Below are positions 56,912 to 64,000 of a DNA stretch of 64,000 nucleotides, piece by piece; within the stretch, counting starts at the first letter, position 1, and the number at the start of each line of letters is the position of its first letter. The notes beneath the pieces were generated by a model. That model searched no databases. It saw only the letters and a list, made by a program, of their open reading frames with translations, and had not been told where the DNA came from. The translations under genes and the position numbers were made by a program. Location: the NCBI RefSeq assembly GCF_001423745.1, contig NZ_LMPC01000023.1:295-64294 (forward strand). Direction: 5' to 3'. Source of the stretch: Arthrobacter sp. Leaf337. Its GTDB lineage: Bacteria > Actinomycetota > Actinomycetes > Actinomycetales > Micrococcaceae.

Positions 56912-57841
56912 ATGGAACAAGTGGACACAGGACCGGCACAGGCCCTGCACCTTTTCAGCGGCGCACTGGACGACAGGACGCGGGCCGCCAGCGTGGACCT
57001 GGATGGCTGCACTGTGGACTACTGGGTGTACGAGCCGGTTACCTTCACAGCGGAGACCAGGACGATCCTGGTGATCCACGGATTCCGCGGGGACCACCAC
57101 GGCCTGCTCCGGGTTGCGGACCAGCTCCCCGACATGCGGTTGATCATGCCCGACCTGCCCGGTTTCGGCAGCTCCGGTGCGTTCACCGATGGTGAGCACA
57201 GCGTCGCGCGGTACGGGCAGTTCATCCGCGACTTCATGACCGCCATGGGCCTGGGTCCGGAAACGGTGCTGCTGGGACACTCCTTCGGATCCATCATTGC
57301 CAGCCATTTCGTGGCGGCCAACCCCGGCGCCGTGTTCCCGCTCATCCTCATCAATCCCATTGCCGCGCCGGCACTGGAGGGGCCCAAGGGCGTCATGACC
57401 AAACTGGCAGTCTTCTACTACGAGGCCTCTGCCAGGCTCCCCCGCCCCCTGGGCCTGTACCTGCTACGCAGCAGGCTCATTGTCAGGGTCATGAGCGTCG
57501 CCATGGCAAAGACCAGGGACAAGCAGCTCCGTCGCTTTATCCACGGCCAGCACAGCGCGTACTTCTCGGCCTTTGCCAACCGGGACAGCCTGCTTGAGTC
57601 CTTCAAGGCGTCCGTGGGCAGCAACGTCTCCGAAGTTGCTGCGGACCTGGCCCTTCCGGTGCTGCTGGTTGCCGGGGAAAAGGATGAGATTGCGATGCTC
57701 CCGGACCAGCACAAGCTGAAGGCCCTCCTGCCGGACGGCACCCTCGAGGTCATTCCGGGTGTGGGGCACCTTATCCACTATGAGACACCCGCACCGGCCG
57801 CCGGCTACATCAGACGCTTCCTGAAGGACCATCCCGCGTGA
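56912..57841 (+). CDS. Alpha/beta hydrolase
   Basis: A 309-residue cytoplasmic alpha/beta hydrolase, of a different subgroup from the tandem pair at 17.8-19.9 kb. The oxyanion motif is VIHGFRGDHHG (from about 54), the nucleophile elbow GHSFGS at 122-127 with Ser124, an acid in VAGEKDE, and the histidine in GVGHLIHYE. The pattern LPDMRLIMPDLPGFGSSG is usual for esterase/epoxide-hydrolase-like members. The ATG at 56912 has AGGAT 9 bases upstream. It overlaps the glycosyltransferase gene by 4 bases. The substrate is unknown. Confidence 0.85.
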   Translation: MEQVDTGPAQALHLFSGALDDRTRAASVDLDGCTVDYWVYEPVTFTAETRTILVIHGFRGDHHGLLRVADQLPDMRLIMPDLPGFGSSGAFTDGEHSVARYGQFIRDFMTAMGLGPETVLLGHSFGSIIASHFVAANPGAVFPLILINPIAAPALEGPKGVMTKLAVFYYEASARLPRPLGLYLLRSRLIVRVMSVAMAKTRDKQLRRFIHGQHSAYFSAFANRDSLLESFKASVGSNVSEVAADLALPVLLVAGEKDEIAMLPDQHKLKALLPDGTLEVIPGVGHLIHYETPAPAAGYIRRFLKDHPA

Positions 57842-58914
57842 AAATAATTATCGATGCCCGCTTCACCCGCCTGGACCACCACGACGGAATCAGCAGGTAC
57901 GGGGCCAGCCTGATCGCCGCCACGGCCAAGATCGCCGACGTCTCGATGCTCGTCAGCGATCCCCGGCAGCTGGCCCTGCTCCCGGACGTGCCCTACACGA
58001 TGATCAACAGCCCGCTCTCCCCCGCGGAGCTCTTCGTTGCCGCCAAGGTCAACAAGCTTGGCGCCGACGTGGTGGTGTGCCCGATGCAGACGATGGGGAC
58101 GTTGGGCCGGAAGTACGGCCTGGTCCTGACCCTCCACGACCTCATCTACTACGAGCACCCCGCTCCGCCAGGCTTCCTGCCTGCCCCGGTCCGAGTGCTG
58201 TGGCGCCTTTACCACAAGGCGTTCTGGCCGCAGCGGCTGCTCCTGAACCGGGCGGATGTGGTGGCCACCATCAGCCGCACCACCGAGGCCCTGATCGCCA
58301 AATACCGCCTGACGAAGCGGCCGGTCCGGATTGTGGGCAACGCTCCGCAGCACGGCCACACGCCCCGCGACCCCGGTGCCGGCGCGGACCCCACCCTGCT
58401 CTACATGGGTTCGTTCATGCCGTACAAAAACGTGGACACCATGGTGCGGGGAATGGCCGAACTGCCCGGCATGACGCTCCATCTCCTCAGCCGCATCACG
58501 CCGCAGCGCCGGGCGGAACTCGAGGCCCTGGTGCCGCCGGGAGCGGAAGTCGTCTTCCATAACGGCGTGACGGATGCCGAGTACGAGGCCCTGCTGACCC
58601 GGACCACTGCCCTGATCAGCCTCTCACGCGCGGAAGGCTACGGACTGCCGCTCGTGGAGGCCATGTCCCACGGCACGCCCGTCATCGCCAGTGACATCCC
58701 GATCTTCCGCGAAGTGGGGCAGGACGCCGTGACGTACGTCCACCCTGATTCCCCGTCCGAGTTCGCCGAAGCGGTGCGGCGGCTGGAACAGGCGGAGGTG
58801 TGGAAGGCACTGTCACGCCGTTCCGTGGAACGGGCTGCGGAATTCAGCTGGGACCACTCCGCCCGGCAACTCGTGGACCTGGCCGAAGAGGCCGCCCGGA
58901 TCAGCAGGCGCTGA
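57838..58914 (+). CDS. GT4-family glycosyltransferase
   Basis: A 358-residue retaining glycosyltransferase with the GT-B fold. The N-terminal domain starts IIIDARFTRLDHHDGISRYG, with the GISRY acceptor-side motif, and the C-terminal domain has LYMGSFMPYKNVDTMV and the donor motif SRAEGYGLPLVEAMSHGTPVIASD, with the EX7E glutamates. Such enzymes are typical mannosyl- or glucosyltransferases acting on lipids or polysaccharides. GTG at 57838 overlaps the previous stop by 4 bases, so the two are translationally coupled. There is no other envelope-sugar gene nearby to define the product. Confidence 0.9.
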   Translation: MKIIIDARFTRLDHHDGISRYGASLIAATAKIADVSMLVSDPRQLALLPDVPYTMINSPLSPAELFVAAKVNKLGADVVVCPMQTMGTLGRKYGLVLTLHDLIYYEHPAPPGFLPAPVRVLWRLYHKAFWPQRLLLNRADVVATISRTTEALIAKYRLTKRPVRIVGNAPQHGHTPRDPGAGADPTLLYMGSFMPYKNVDTMVRGMAELPGMTLHLLSRITPQRRAELEALVPPGAEVVFHNGVTDAEYEALLTRTTALISLSRAEGYGLPLVEAMSHGTPVIASDIPIFREVGQDAVTYVHPDSPSEFAEAVRRLEQAEVWKALSRRSVERAAEFSWDHSARQLVDLAEEAARISRR

Positions 58915-58998
58915 GGCCGGCCCCTGCGGAAGCTCCTCAGCCGCAGTTCGCCGTCAGCCGGGGCACACAACCAGGGCACGTCGGCTGGAGCACATCAG

Positions 58999-61020
58999 CT
59001 AGAGCACGTCCACGCCGTCAAGCCGGAGCTGGACGGGATCGTCGCTGCGCCGTGCCGCCGCCGCGGCCTTGACGGCCCGCATCGCACGCGTTGCTTCCGC
59101 CGCCTGTGCATAGGGAATGAACAGCAGCGTCCGGACGTCCTCGCCGGACTCCTGCCTGGCTGCCCGTGCATTCGACAGCACCACGGGCGCCGGACCAGCC
59201 ATGCGCAGGGTAATGCCCTGCCGGGCCAGGCTCTGCTCAATGGCCTCGGTGAAGTGCCCGACGGCGGTCCGGCCGCCGGTCACCGAGGCAACCCGCACCG
59301 CCGGGGGCAGCTGGAGCTCCTGCCGTAATGACAATTCGCGCTGCGCATACCCGCTGGCGTCCCAGCGAAGCAGCGCGCCCACCCCGGCGGCGTCGTCCGC
59401 GGTGATCACCACGAGGCCCCCCTCAGCGGCAGGCTTGACGAGCGCCGCGGCGTTGAACCAGCGCCGCACGGCGTCCTCCCCTGCGCGGAGGTTTTCCCGG
59501 CGCAGCAAGGAGTCCCCATCCAGCAGCAGTGCGGCGGCATAGCCGCCAGCCGCCACAGGTTCCGCTCCCACGGTGGCCACTACGAGGGCTTTTGTGTCCG
59601 GGACGGTGGCTTTGACGTGGTCGCCTGACGACGTGATGACGGGTTTGCCCGGGAACGCCCGGCCCAGCTCCTCCGCGGTCCGCAGCACACCGGTGGCGGA
59701 GCGGCGGAGCCTGGGGCTGGTGCAGTGGCTGCAGCGCCAGGCCGGCGCCGGCGCTGAACACCAGCGGCACTGCGGTACGGCGGACGATCCGGCGGCGCCG
59801 GCAATAGCCAGGGGCCCGCTGCAGGCCGTGCACCGGGCAGGTTCCCGGCAGGAGTCGCAGACCAGCGAGGGCGCATAGCCGGCGCGGGCCACCTGCACCA
59901 GGACGGGGCCGCGTTCCAGGCCTTCCTTGGCGGCGCGCCAGGCCGCCCCCGGCAGCCTGGCGATCCGGGCGAGGGGGTCGCGTTCCTGTTCAAAGCTGTC
60001 CGCGGTGTTCAGGACACGCGGTACAGTCCTCCGGACCTCCGGGCGGGCGGCTTCCACGGTCCGGGCCCAGCCTGCGTCCACCAGGCGCTGCAGTTCGGTG
60101 CTGCGGGTGTGCGCCGCCAGCAGGCACGCTGCGCCCTCCTGCTCCGCGCGCAGGAGCAGGACCTCCCTGGTGTGGGCGTAGGGCGACCGCTGCTCGATGT
60201 GGAGGTCGTCGCCGTCGTCCCAGCACACCACCAGGCCAAGGTTGTGCACGGGGGCATAGGCCGCCGAGCGGGTGCCGACCGCGACGCCCGCGTTCCCGGT
60301 CAACACCCGCAGGTAGCTGCGGTAGCGGGGCGTCCGCCCGTCGTCGGCAGTGAGCCGGGCGATGTCTTCCCGGGGAAGCAGCCGCGCCAGGGCGGCCTCG
60401 ACGCGGTCCAGGTCGCGTTGGTCCGGAACCACCACCACCGCGCCACGGCCCGCGGCACGGACGGCCGCCACGGCTTCGGCAATGAGCTCGGGCCAGCCGG
60501 CAGGGCCGAAACCCTGGAGCGCGCTTAGCACCGCGCGCGGCGACTCGCCCGCAGCGAGGTGCCGGAGGAAGGCGGTCCCGTTGACGTAGCGGGACCAGTT
60601 CCCGGGTGGGTGTGGAATGCGGGACGCCTCCGGCTCCGCGTCCGCAGCGGCTTCCGTCATTTGAGGGCTTGCGGAGAGCTTTCCCTCGGTGGCCAGCTCC
60701 TTCTCAAGCTTGGCAACCCGCGGCGGGATGGCCACGCGCAGGACGTCGCTGACGGTTCCGGCGTAGCGGGCTGCCACAGTGCCGGCCAGCGCGGCCATTT
60801 CCGGCGTGAGGACCTGCACGGCAGACACGACTTTATGGAGCGGTACGAGCACGTGCCCGGCGTCGGAATCAGCCACCCTGTCAAGGATGTAGCCGCTGAG
60901 CTCCTGGCCGTTGAATTTGACCTTGACCCGCACACCCGGCTGCGCGGCGTCGTCGACCGAGGCCGGCACGCTGTAGTCGAAGGGCCGGTCCAGATGCGGC
61001 AGTGAGGATTCGATGAGCAC
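58999..61020 (-). CDS. priA: PriA-like replication-restart protein, ATPase-less
   Basis: The actinobacterial 'probable primosomal protein N-prime'. From GTG 61020 it gives 673 residues with the PriA DNA-binding domain (LPHLDRPFDYSVP, GVRVKVKFNGQELSGYI, LRVAIPPR) and the zinc-cysteine cluster (CDSC, CTAC, CRWC, CSHC). The helicase motifs are degenerate: no Walker A lysine is found where LQGFGPAGWPEL stands, and the DEAH position reads WDDGDDLH, so it is unlikely to unwind DNA. Homology continues upstream of 61020 for 49 codons without a usable start codon (see findings), so the true N-terminus is unresolved. Confidence 0.85.
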   Translation of the reverse strand: MLIESSLPHLDRPFDYSVPASVDDAAQPGVRVKVKFNGQELSGYILDRVADSDAGHVLVPLHKVVSAVQVLTPEMAALAGTVAARYAGTVSDVLRVAIPPRVAKLEKELATEGKLSASPQMTEAAADAEPEASRIPHPPGNWSRYVNGTAFLRHLAAGESPRAVLSALQGFGPAGWPELIAEAVAAVRAAGRGAVVVVPDQRDLDRVEAALARLLPREDIARLTADDGRTPRYRSYLRVLTGNAGVAVGTRSAAYAPVHNLGLVVCWDDGDDLHIEQRSPYAHTREVLLLRAEQEGAACLLAAHTRSTELQRLVDAGWARTVEAARPEVRRTVPRVLNTADSFEQERDPLARIARLPGAAWRAAKEGLERGPVLVQVARAGYAPSLVCDSCREPARCTACSGPLAIAGAAGSSAVPQCRWCSAPAPAWRCSHCTSPRLRRSATGVLRTAEELGRAFPGKPVITSSGDHVKATVPDTKALVVATVGAEPVAAGGYAAALLLDGDSLLRRENLRAGEDAVRRWFNAAALVKPAAEGGLVVITADDAAGVGALLRWDASGYAQRELSLRQELQLPPAVRVASVTGGRTAVGHFTEAIEQSLARQGITLRMAGPAPVVLSNARAARQESGEDVRTLLFIPYAQAAEATRAMRAVKAAAAARRSDDPVQLRLDGVDVL

Positions 61021-61205
61021 TCTGGCTACGGGCAGCGACGCCGCGAGCGGAGGACCGCCGGAAGACTGCGTCCGGGCGGCCGGGAACCCCTGGAGGAGCG
61101 ACAGCTGGAGGGGTTCTTCGGCGGCGGCTGCCTCACCGGGAAAGGAAGCGATGGGACCAGTCTCCGTTCAGCATCTGCCAGTTGTGGTGGTCATGGGTCC
61201 GGCGC

Positions 61206-61271
61206 GGTGGAGCAATGCTCCACCAGCCGGAAAGCACAGTAGCAGGGCCGCCCGAACGGGGGCCCTGCTAC
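61206..61271 (-). terminator. Two hairpins after metK
   Basis: GTAGCAGGGCC (61239-61249) pairs with 61261-61271, and GGTGGAGCA (61206-61214) pairs with 61216-61224. They follow the metK stop by 42 and 89 bases on the minus strand. Neither has a strong T tract. Confidence 0.55.
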
Positions 61272-61312
61272 AGCCAAACACACGGCACCGACATTGACTC
61301 CGGTGGCGGCCC

Positions 61313-62548
61313 TCAGGCGTTGAAGAAAGCCTTGAGGTCATCCACGCGGTCAAGGCGTTCCCAGGTGAAGTCGGGATCGTCGCGGCCGAAGTGTCCGTGC
61401 GCAGCAGTCTTTGCGTAGATGGGCCGCTTGAGGTCCAGCGCATCGATGATCGCACGCGGGCGGAGGTCGAAGATTTCCGAAATAGCCGCGCTGATGCGCT
61501 CGGGATCCACCGTTTCCGTGCCAAAGGTCTCGACATACGTGCCCACGGGCCGTGCCTGGCCGATGGCGTAGGCAATCTGGATCTCGGCCCGCTTGGCAAG
61601 TCCGGCAGCGACCACGTTCTTGGCCACCCAGCGCATCGCGTAGGCCGCGGAGCGGTCAACCTTGGACGGATCCTTGCCGGAGAAGGCACCGCCGCCGTGG
61701 CGCGCCATGCCGCCGTAGGTGTCCACGATGATCTTGCGGCCGGTCAGGCCGGCGTCGCCCACGGGGCCGCCGATCACGAACGCTCCGGCGGGGTTGAGGA
61801 TGTTGCGGGTACGCGAGATGTCCAGGTTGGCTGCCGCCAGCACCGGGTCAATCACATGCGTGGCAAGGTCGGCGCGCAGCTGCTCGAGGCTGGCGCCCTC
61901 CGCGTGCTGGCTGGAGATCACGATGGTTTCGACGGAGACCGGCCGGTCGCGGTCGTAGCCGATCGTGGCCTGGGTCTTGCCGTCCGGGCGGAGGTAGGGA
62001 AGCTCACCGTTCTTGCGCACTTCGGTGAGGCGCTCTGAGAGGCGGTGCGCAATCCAGATCGGCACGGGCATGTAGGACGGCGTCTCGTCGCTGGCGTAGC
62101 CGAACATGAGGCCCTGGTCGCCGGCGCCTTGGAGGTCGTAGTCGTCTTCCTGGCGGCCTTCGCGGGCTTCCAGGGAGTTGAACACGCCGCCGGCAATGTC
62201 GTTGGACTGCTGGCCGATGGAGACGGAGACGCCGCAGCGTGCACCGTCAAACCCGTTGGCCGAGGAGTCGTAGCCGATCCCCAGGATGGTCTCCCGCACG
62301 ATCTGCGGGATCTCCACGTAGGCGTCTGTGGTGACTTCGCCCGCTACGTGCACCAGTCCGGTGGTGGCCAGCGTCTCCACTGCCACGCGGGACTCAGGGT
62401 CCTTCGCCAGCAGGGCATCCAGGATCGCATCGCTGATCTGGTCGCAAATCTTGTCCGGATGGCCTTCAGTCACGGACTCCGACGTGAAGAGACGAAGGGA
62501 TGGCGGCGTCGCGCCATGGGATGCGGGAATGTGCAGCGGTAAAGTCAC
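61313..62548 (-). CDS. metK: S-adenosylmethionine synthetase
   Basis: Makes SAM from methionine and ATP. The 411-residue protein is complete, with [21 protein letters not shown] (GHPDK at 29-33), the ATP-site [12 protein letters not shown], and the P-loop-like [22 protein letters not shown]. The start is GTG at 62548 with AAGG 8 bases upstream; the first 17 residues are an unconserved lead. It lies 80 bases after coaBC. I see no SAM riboswitch in that gap. Its order after coaBC and rpoZ is shared with mycobacteria. Confidence 0.97.
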   Translation of the reverse strand: MTLPLHIPASHGATPPSLRLFTSESVTEGHPDKICDQISDAILDALLAKDPESRVAVETLATTGLVHVAGEVTTDAYVEIPQIVRETILGIGYDSSANGFDGARCGVSVSIGQQSNDIAGGVFNSLEAREGRQEDDYDLQGAGDQGLMFGYASDETPSYMPVPIWIAHRLSERLTEVRKNGELPYLRPDGKTQATIGYDRDRPVSVETIVISSQHAEGASLEQLRADLATHVIDPVLAAANLDISRTRNILNPAGAFVIGGPVGDAGLTGRKIIVDTYGGMARHGGGAFSGKDPSKVDRSAAYAMRWVAKNVVAAGLAKRAEIQIAYAIGQARPVGTYVETFGTETVDPERISAAISEIFDLRPRAIIDALDLKRPIYAKTAAHGHFGRDDPDFTWERLDRVDDLKAFFNA

Positions 62549-62628
62549 TCAACTACCTTACTGGTTGGGAATCGGTCAGGCCTCGGCATGTGTCCCCCTG
62601 CTAAGGAGGCCTTGCACACGCCGGCCGT

Positions 62629-63864
62629 TCAAGCTCGTGGGAATACGCGGCTCAACTCGGAGCTGATGCGGTCAATGACGGCCGCCGCAACTTCGTCCTT
62701 CGAGCCGGATGCCGATTGTGGTTCGGAGCCGGTGCGGGAAAGGATGACCACGGAGTTGTTGTCCTGGCCGAACACCAGGCCCTCGCCCACGTGGTTGACC
62801 ACCAGCAGGTCGCAACCCTTCTTCCGTAGTTTGGCCTCGGCGTGGTCCAGCACGTCCCCCTCGGCGTCGCCGGTTTCCGCGGCAAAACCCACAATCAGCT
62901 GACCGGGCCTGCCCGCCGCGCGGACCTCCACGAGTTCGTGCAGGATGTCCGGGTTGCGGAGCAGGTTGATCACTGGATCGGCGGTGTCATCCCGCTTCTT
63001 GATCTTGGTGTCCGACACCTCGGCGGGCCGGAAGTCCGCCACGGCGGCAGCCATGATGACGACGTCGGAATCGGCTGCCGCGCGCAGCGCCGCTTCCCGG
63101 AGCTGCAGCGCAGTTTCGACCCGGACCACTTCGACGCCGGCGGGAGCCGGTACGTCCATGTGGGCGGCCAGCAGCCGGACGCTCGCGCCCGCGTCGCGGG
63201 CTGCCACGGCAAGTGCCACTCCCTGTTTTCCGGACGAGCGGTTGCCGAGGAACCGTACCGGGTCCAGCGGTTCCCGTGTGCCGCCCGCGCTGATGGTGAC
63301 GGTGCGCCCGGCAAGCGGCAGCTGCCCGGGAACGGCGTTGCCCTGCATCAGGGCCAGCGCGGCGGCAAAGATGGCGTCGGGCTCCGGCAGCCGGCCGGGG
63401 CCTGAGTCGGAGCCGGTGAGCCGGCCGCTGGCGGGTTCAAGGACCGTTACGCCCCGGCTGCGCAGCTTTTCCACATTGGCCTGGGTGGCAGCGTGCAGCC
63501 ACATTTCGGTGTGCATGGCAGGGGCCATCAGCACCGGGCCGCTGGCCATCAGGAGAGTGTTGGTGAGGAGGTCGTTGGCATGGCCGCCGGCGGCACGCGC
63601 CAGGAGGTCCGCCGTGGCCGGGGCCACCACGATGAGGTCCGCCTCATGACCCAGGCGTACATGGTTGACCGACGGAACGTCGTCGAAGACGCTGTTGCTG
63701 ACCGGGTTCCCGGACAGGGCTTCCCAGGTGGCCACGCCAACAAAGCGGTTGGCCGCCTCCGTGGGGATCACCGTGACGTTGTGTCCGGCTTCAGTAAAAA
63801 GCCGGAGGAGCGATGCCACCTTGTAGGCGGCAATCCCTCCCCCGACTCCGAGGACTATGCGCAC
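62629..63864 (-). CDS. coaBC: Bifunctional phosphopantothenoylcysteine decarboxylase/synthetase
   Basis: Two steps of coenzyme A synthesis in one 411-residue chain. The N-terminal CoaC flavodoxin-like domain (about 1-180) has GGGIAAYK, HVRLGHEADLIVVAPATADLLA and the PAMxxxMW motif as PAMHTEMW, with His where E. coli has Asn, as is usual in Actinobacteria. The CoaB domain (about 185-405) has ISAGGTREPLDPVRFLGNRSSGKQG, MAAAVADFRP and KIKKRDD. GTG at 63864 has GGAGGT 6 bases upstream. It follows rpoZ by 40 bases and is probably cotranscribed with it. Confidence 0.97.
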   Translation of the reverse strand: MRIVLGVGGGIAAYKVASLLRLFTEAGHNVTVIPTEAANRFVGVATWEALSGNPVSNSVFDDVPSVNHVRLGHEADLIVVAPATADLLARAAGGHANDLLTNTLLMASGPVLMAPAMHTEMWLHAATQANVEKLRSRGVTVLEPASGRLTGSDSGPGRLPEPDAIFAAALALMQGNAVPGQLPLAGRTVTISAGGTREPLDPVRFLGNRSSGKQGVALAVAARDAGASVRLLAAHMDVPAPAGVEVVRVETALQLREAALRAAADSDVVIMAAAVADFRPAEVSDTKIKKRDDTADPVINLLRNPDILHELVEVRAAGRPGQLIVGFAAETGDAEGDVLDHAEAKLRKKGCDLLVVNHVGEGLVFGQDNNSVVILSRTGSEPQSASGSKDEVAAAVIDRISSELSRVFPRA

Positions 63865-63904
63865 GTGACCTCCGTCAACAGGCAGTCTTTTTGTGTAAGG
63901 AGAT

Positions 63905-64000
63905 CTACTCTGCGGGTTCGATCGGCGTGGAAACGAGCTTGCCTTCGTTGATTTCGCGCAGGGCGATGGACAGCGACTTCTCGTTCAGCTTGGTGTCGAC
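63905..64000 (-). CDS. rpoZ: RNA polymerase omega subunit, C-terminal end (partial)
   Basis: The last 31 codons of omega run in from the right edge: VDTKLNEKSLSIALREINEG then KLVSTPIEPAE and TAG. The SLSIALREI(N/A)EGK segment is the usual actinobacterial C-terminus. Omega helps assemble the polymerase core. The 5' end lies beyond the window. It is followed by coaBC, a conserved pairing. Confidence 0.9.
   Translation of the reverse strand, partial: VDTKLNEKSLSIALREINEGKLVSTPIEPAE

Noticed and set aside
62549..62628. SAM riboswitch upstream of metK
   Set aside because: The gap is only 80 bases and shows no SAM-I or SAM-II/IV-like core.

Overview
The window is chromosomal DNA of a high-GC actinobacterium, most likely an Arthrobacter/Pseudarthrobacter-type member of the Micrococcaceae. 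Reasons: strongly GC-biased third codon positions, a bcc-aa3 respiratory gene set (ctaE-qcrCAB and ctaCDF with a di-haem QcrC and an actinobacterial subunit IV), actinobacterial families of unknown function (DUF3043, DUF3054, DUF3097), a Walker-less PriA, and gene orders known from other Actinobacteria (uppS-recO; era-CBS protein-ybeY-phoH; rsmE-dnaJ-hrcA; holA-comEC-comEA; metK-coaBC-rpoZ). It is almost entirely housekeeping; no phage, integron, CRISPR, rRNA or tRNA gene was found.

Layout. 1-3.5 kb: an IS-end-like inverted repeat that forms the tail of a small cysteine-rich protein, then small accessory genes (ABM-like, two VOC proteins, LysE exporter, DUF3054, Lrp/AsnC effector domain). 3.5-14.2 kb: trpD, divergent from the respiratory operon ctaE-qcrC-qcrA-qcrB; a GntR regulator divergent from ptsH (HPr) with a DasR-type operator between them; then ctaF-ctaD-ctaC and erpA. 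14-20 kb: M20 peptidase, DUF3043, pyrD and a tandem pair of paralogous alpha/beta hydrolases. 20-36 kb: uppS, recO, leuA with a leucine leader peptide, an M13 peptidase, an LCP wall ligase, era, a CBS membrane protein, ybeY, phoH, a GerMN lipoprotein, rsmE, dnaJ and hrcA with a CIRCE operator. 36-48 kb: DUF3097, DUF4870, hemW, lepA, a PemK/MazF-like gene, rpsT, holA, comEC, comEA, a secreted-protein gene broken by a frameshift in a T run, a 61-aa protein and degV. 47.6-55 kb: leuS with a second leucine leader peptide and an intrinsic terminator, a 121-base nested palindrome, and the glycerol genes glpK, glpF, glpD facing a SorC-type regulator. 56-64 kb: aldo/keto reductase, hydrolase and glycosyltransferase run, then priA, metK, coaBC and the 3' end of rpoZ.

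How the parts fit. The two cyt genes clusters encode the menaquinol-oxidising bcc complex and aa3 oxidase that form one supercomplex in Actinobacteria. glpF imports glycerol, glpK phosphorylates it, glpD feeds its electrons to the same quinone pool, as does pyrD. leuA (leucine synthesis) and leuS (leucine charging) carry related leaders of the form M-R-A-x-L-L-L, so both can sense leucyl-tRNA supply. A recurring theme is leaderless expression: about a dozen start codons sit 5-7 bases after a TANNNT -10 box, including both leaders. The best candidates for follow-up are the paired leucine leaders, the dre-like operator between gntR and ptsH, the missing start codon of priA, the T-run frameshift in the secreted protein, and the palindromic element downstream of glpK.
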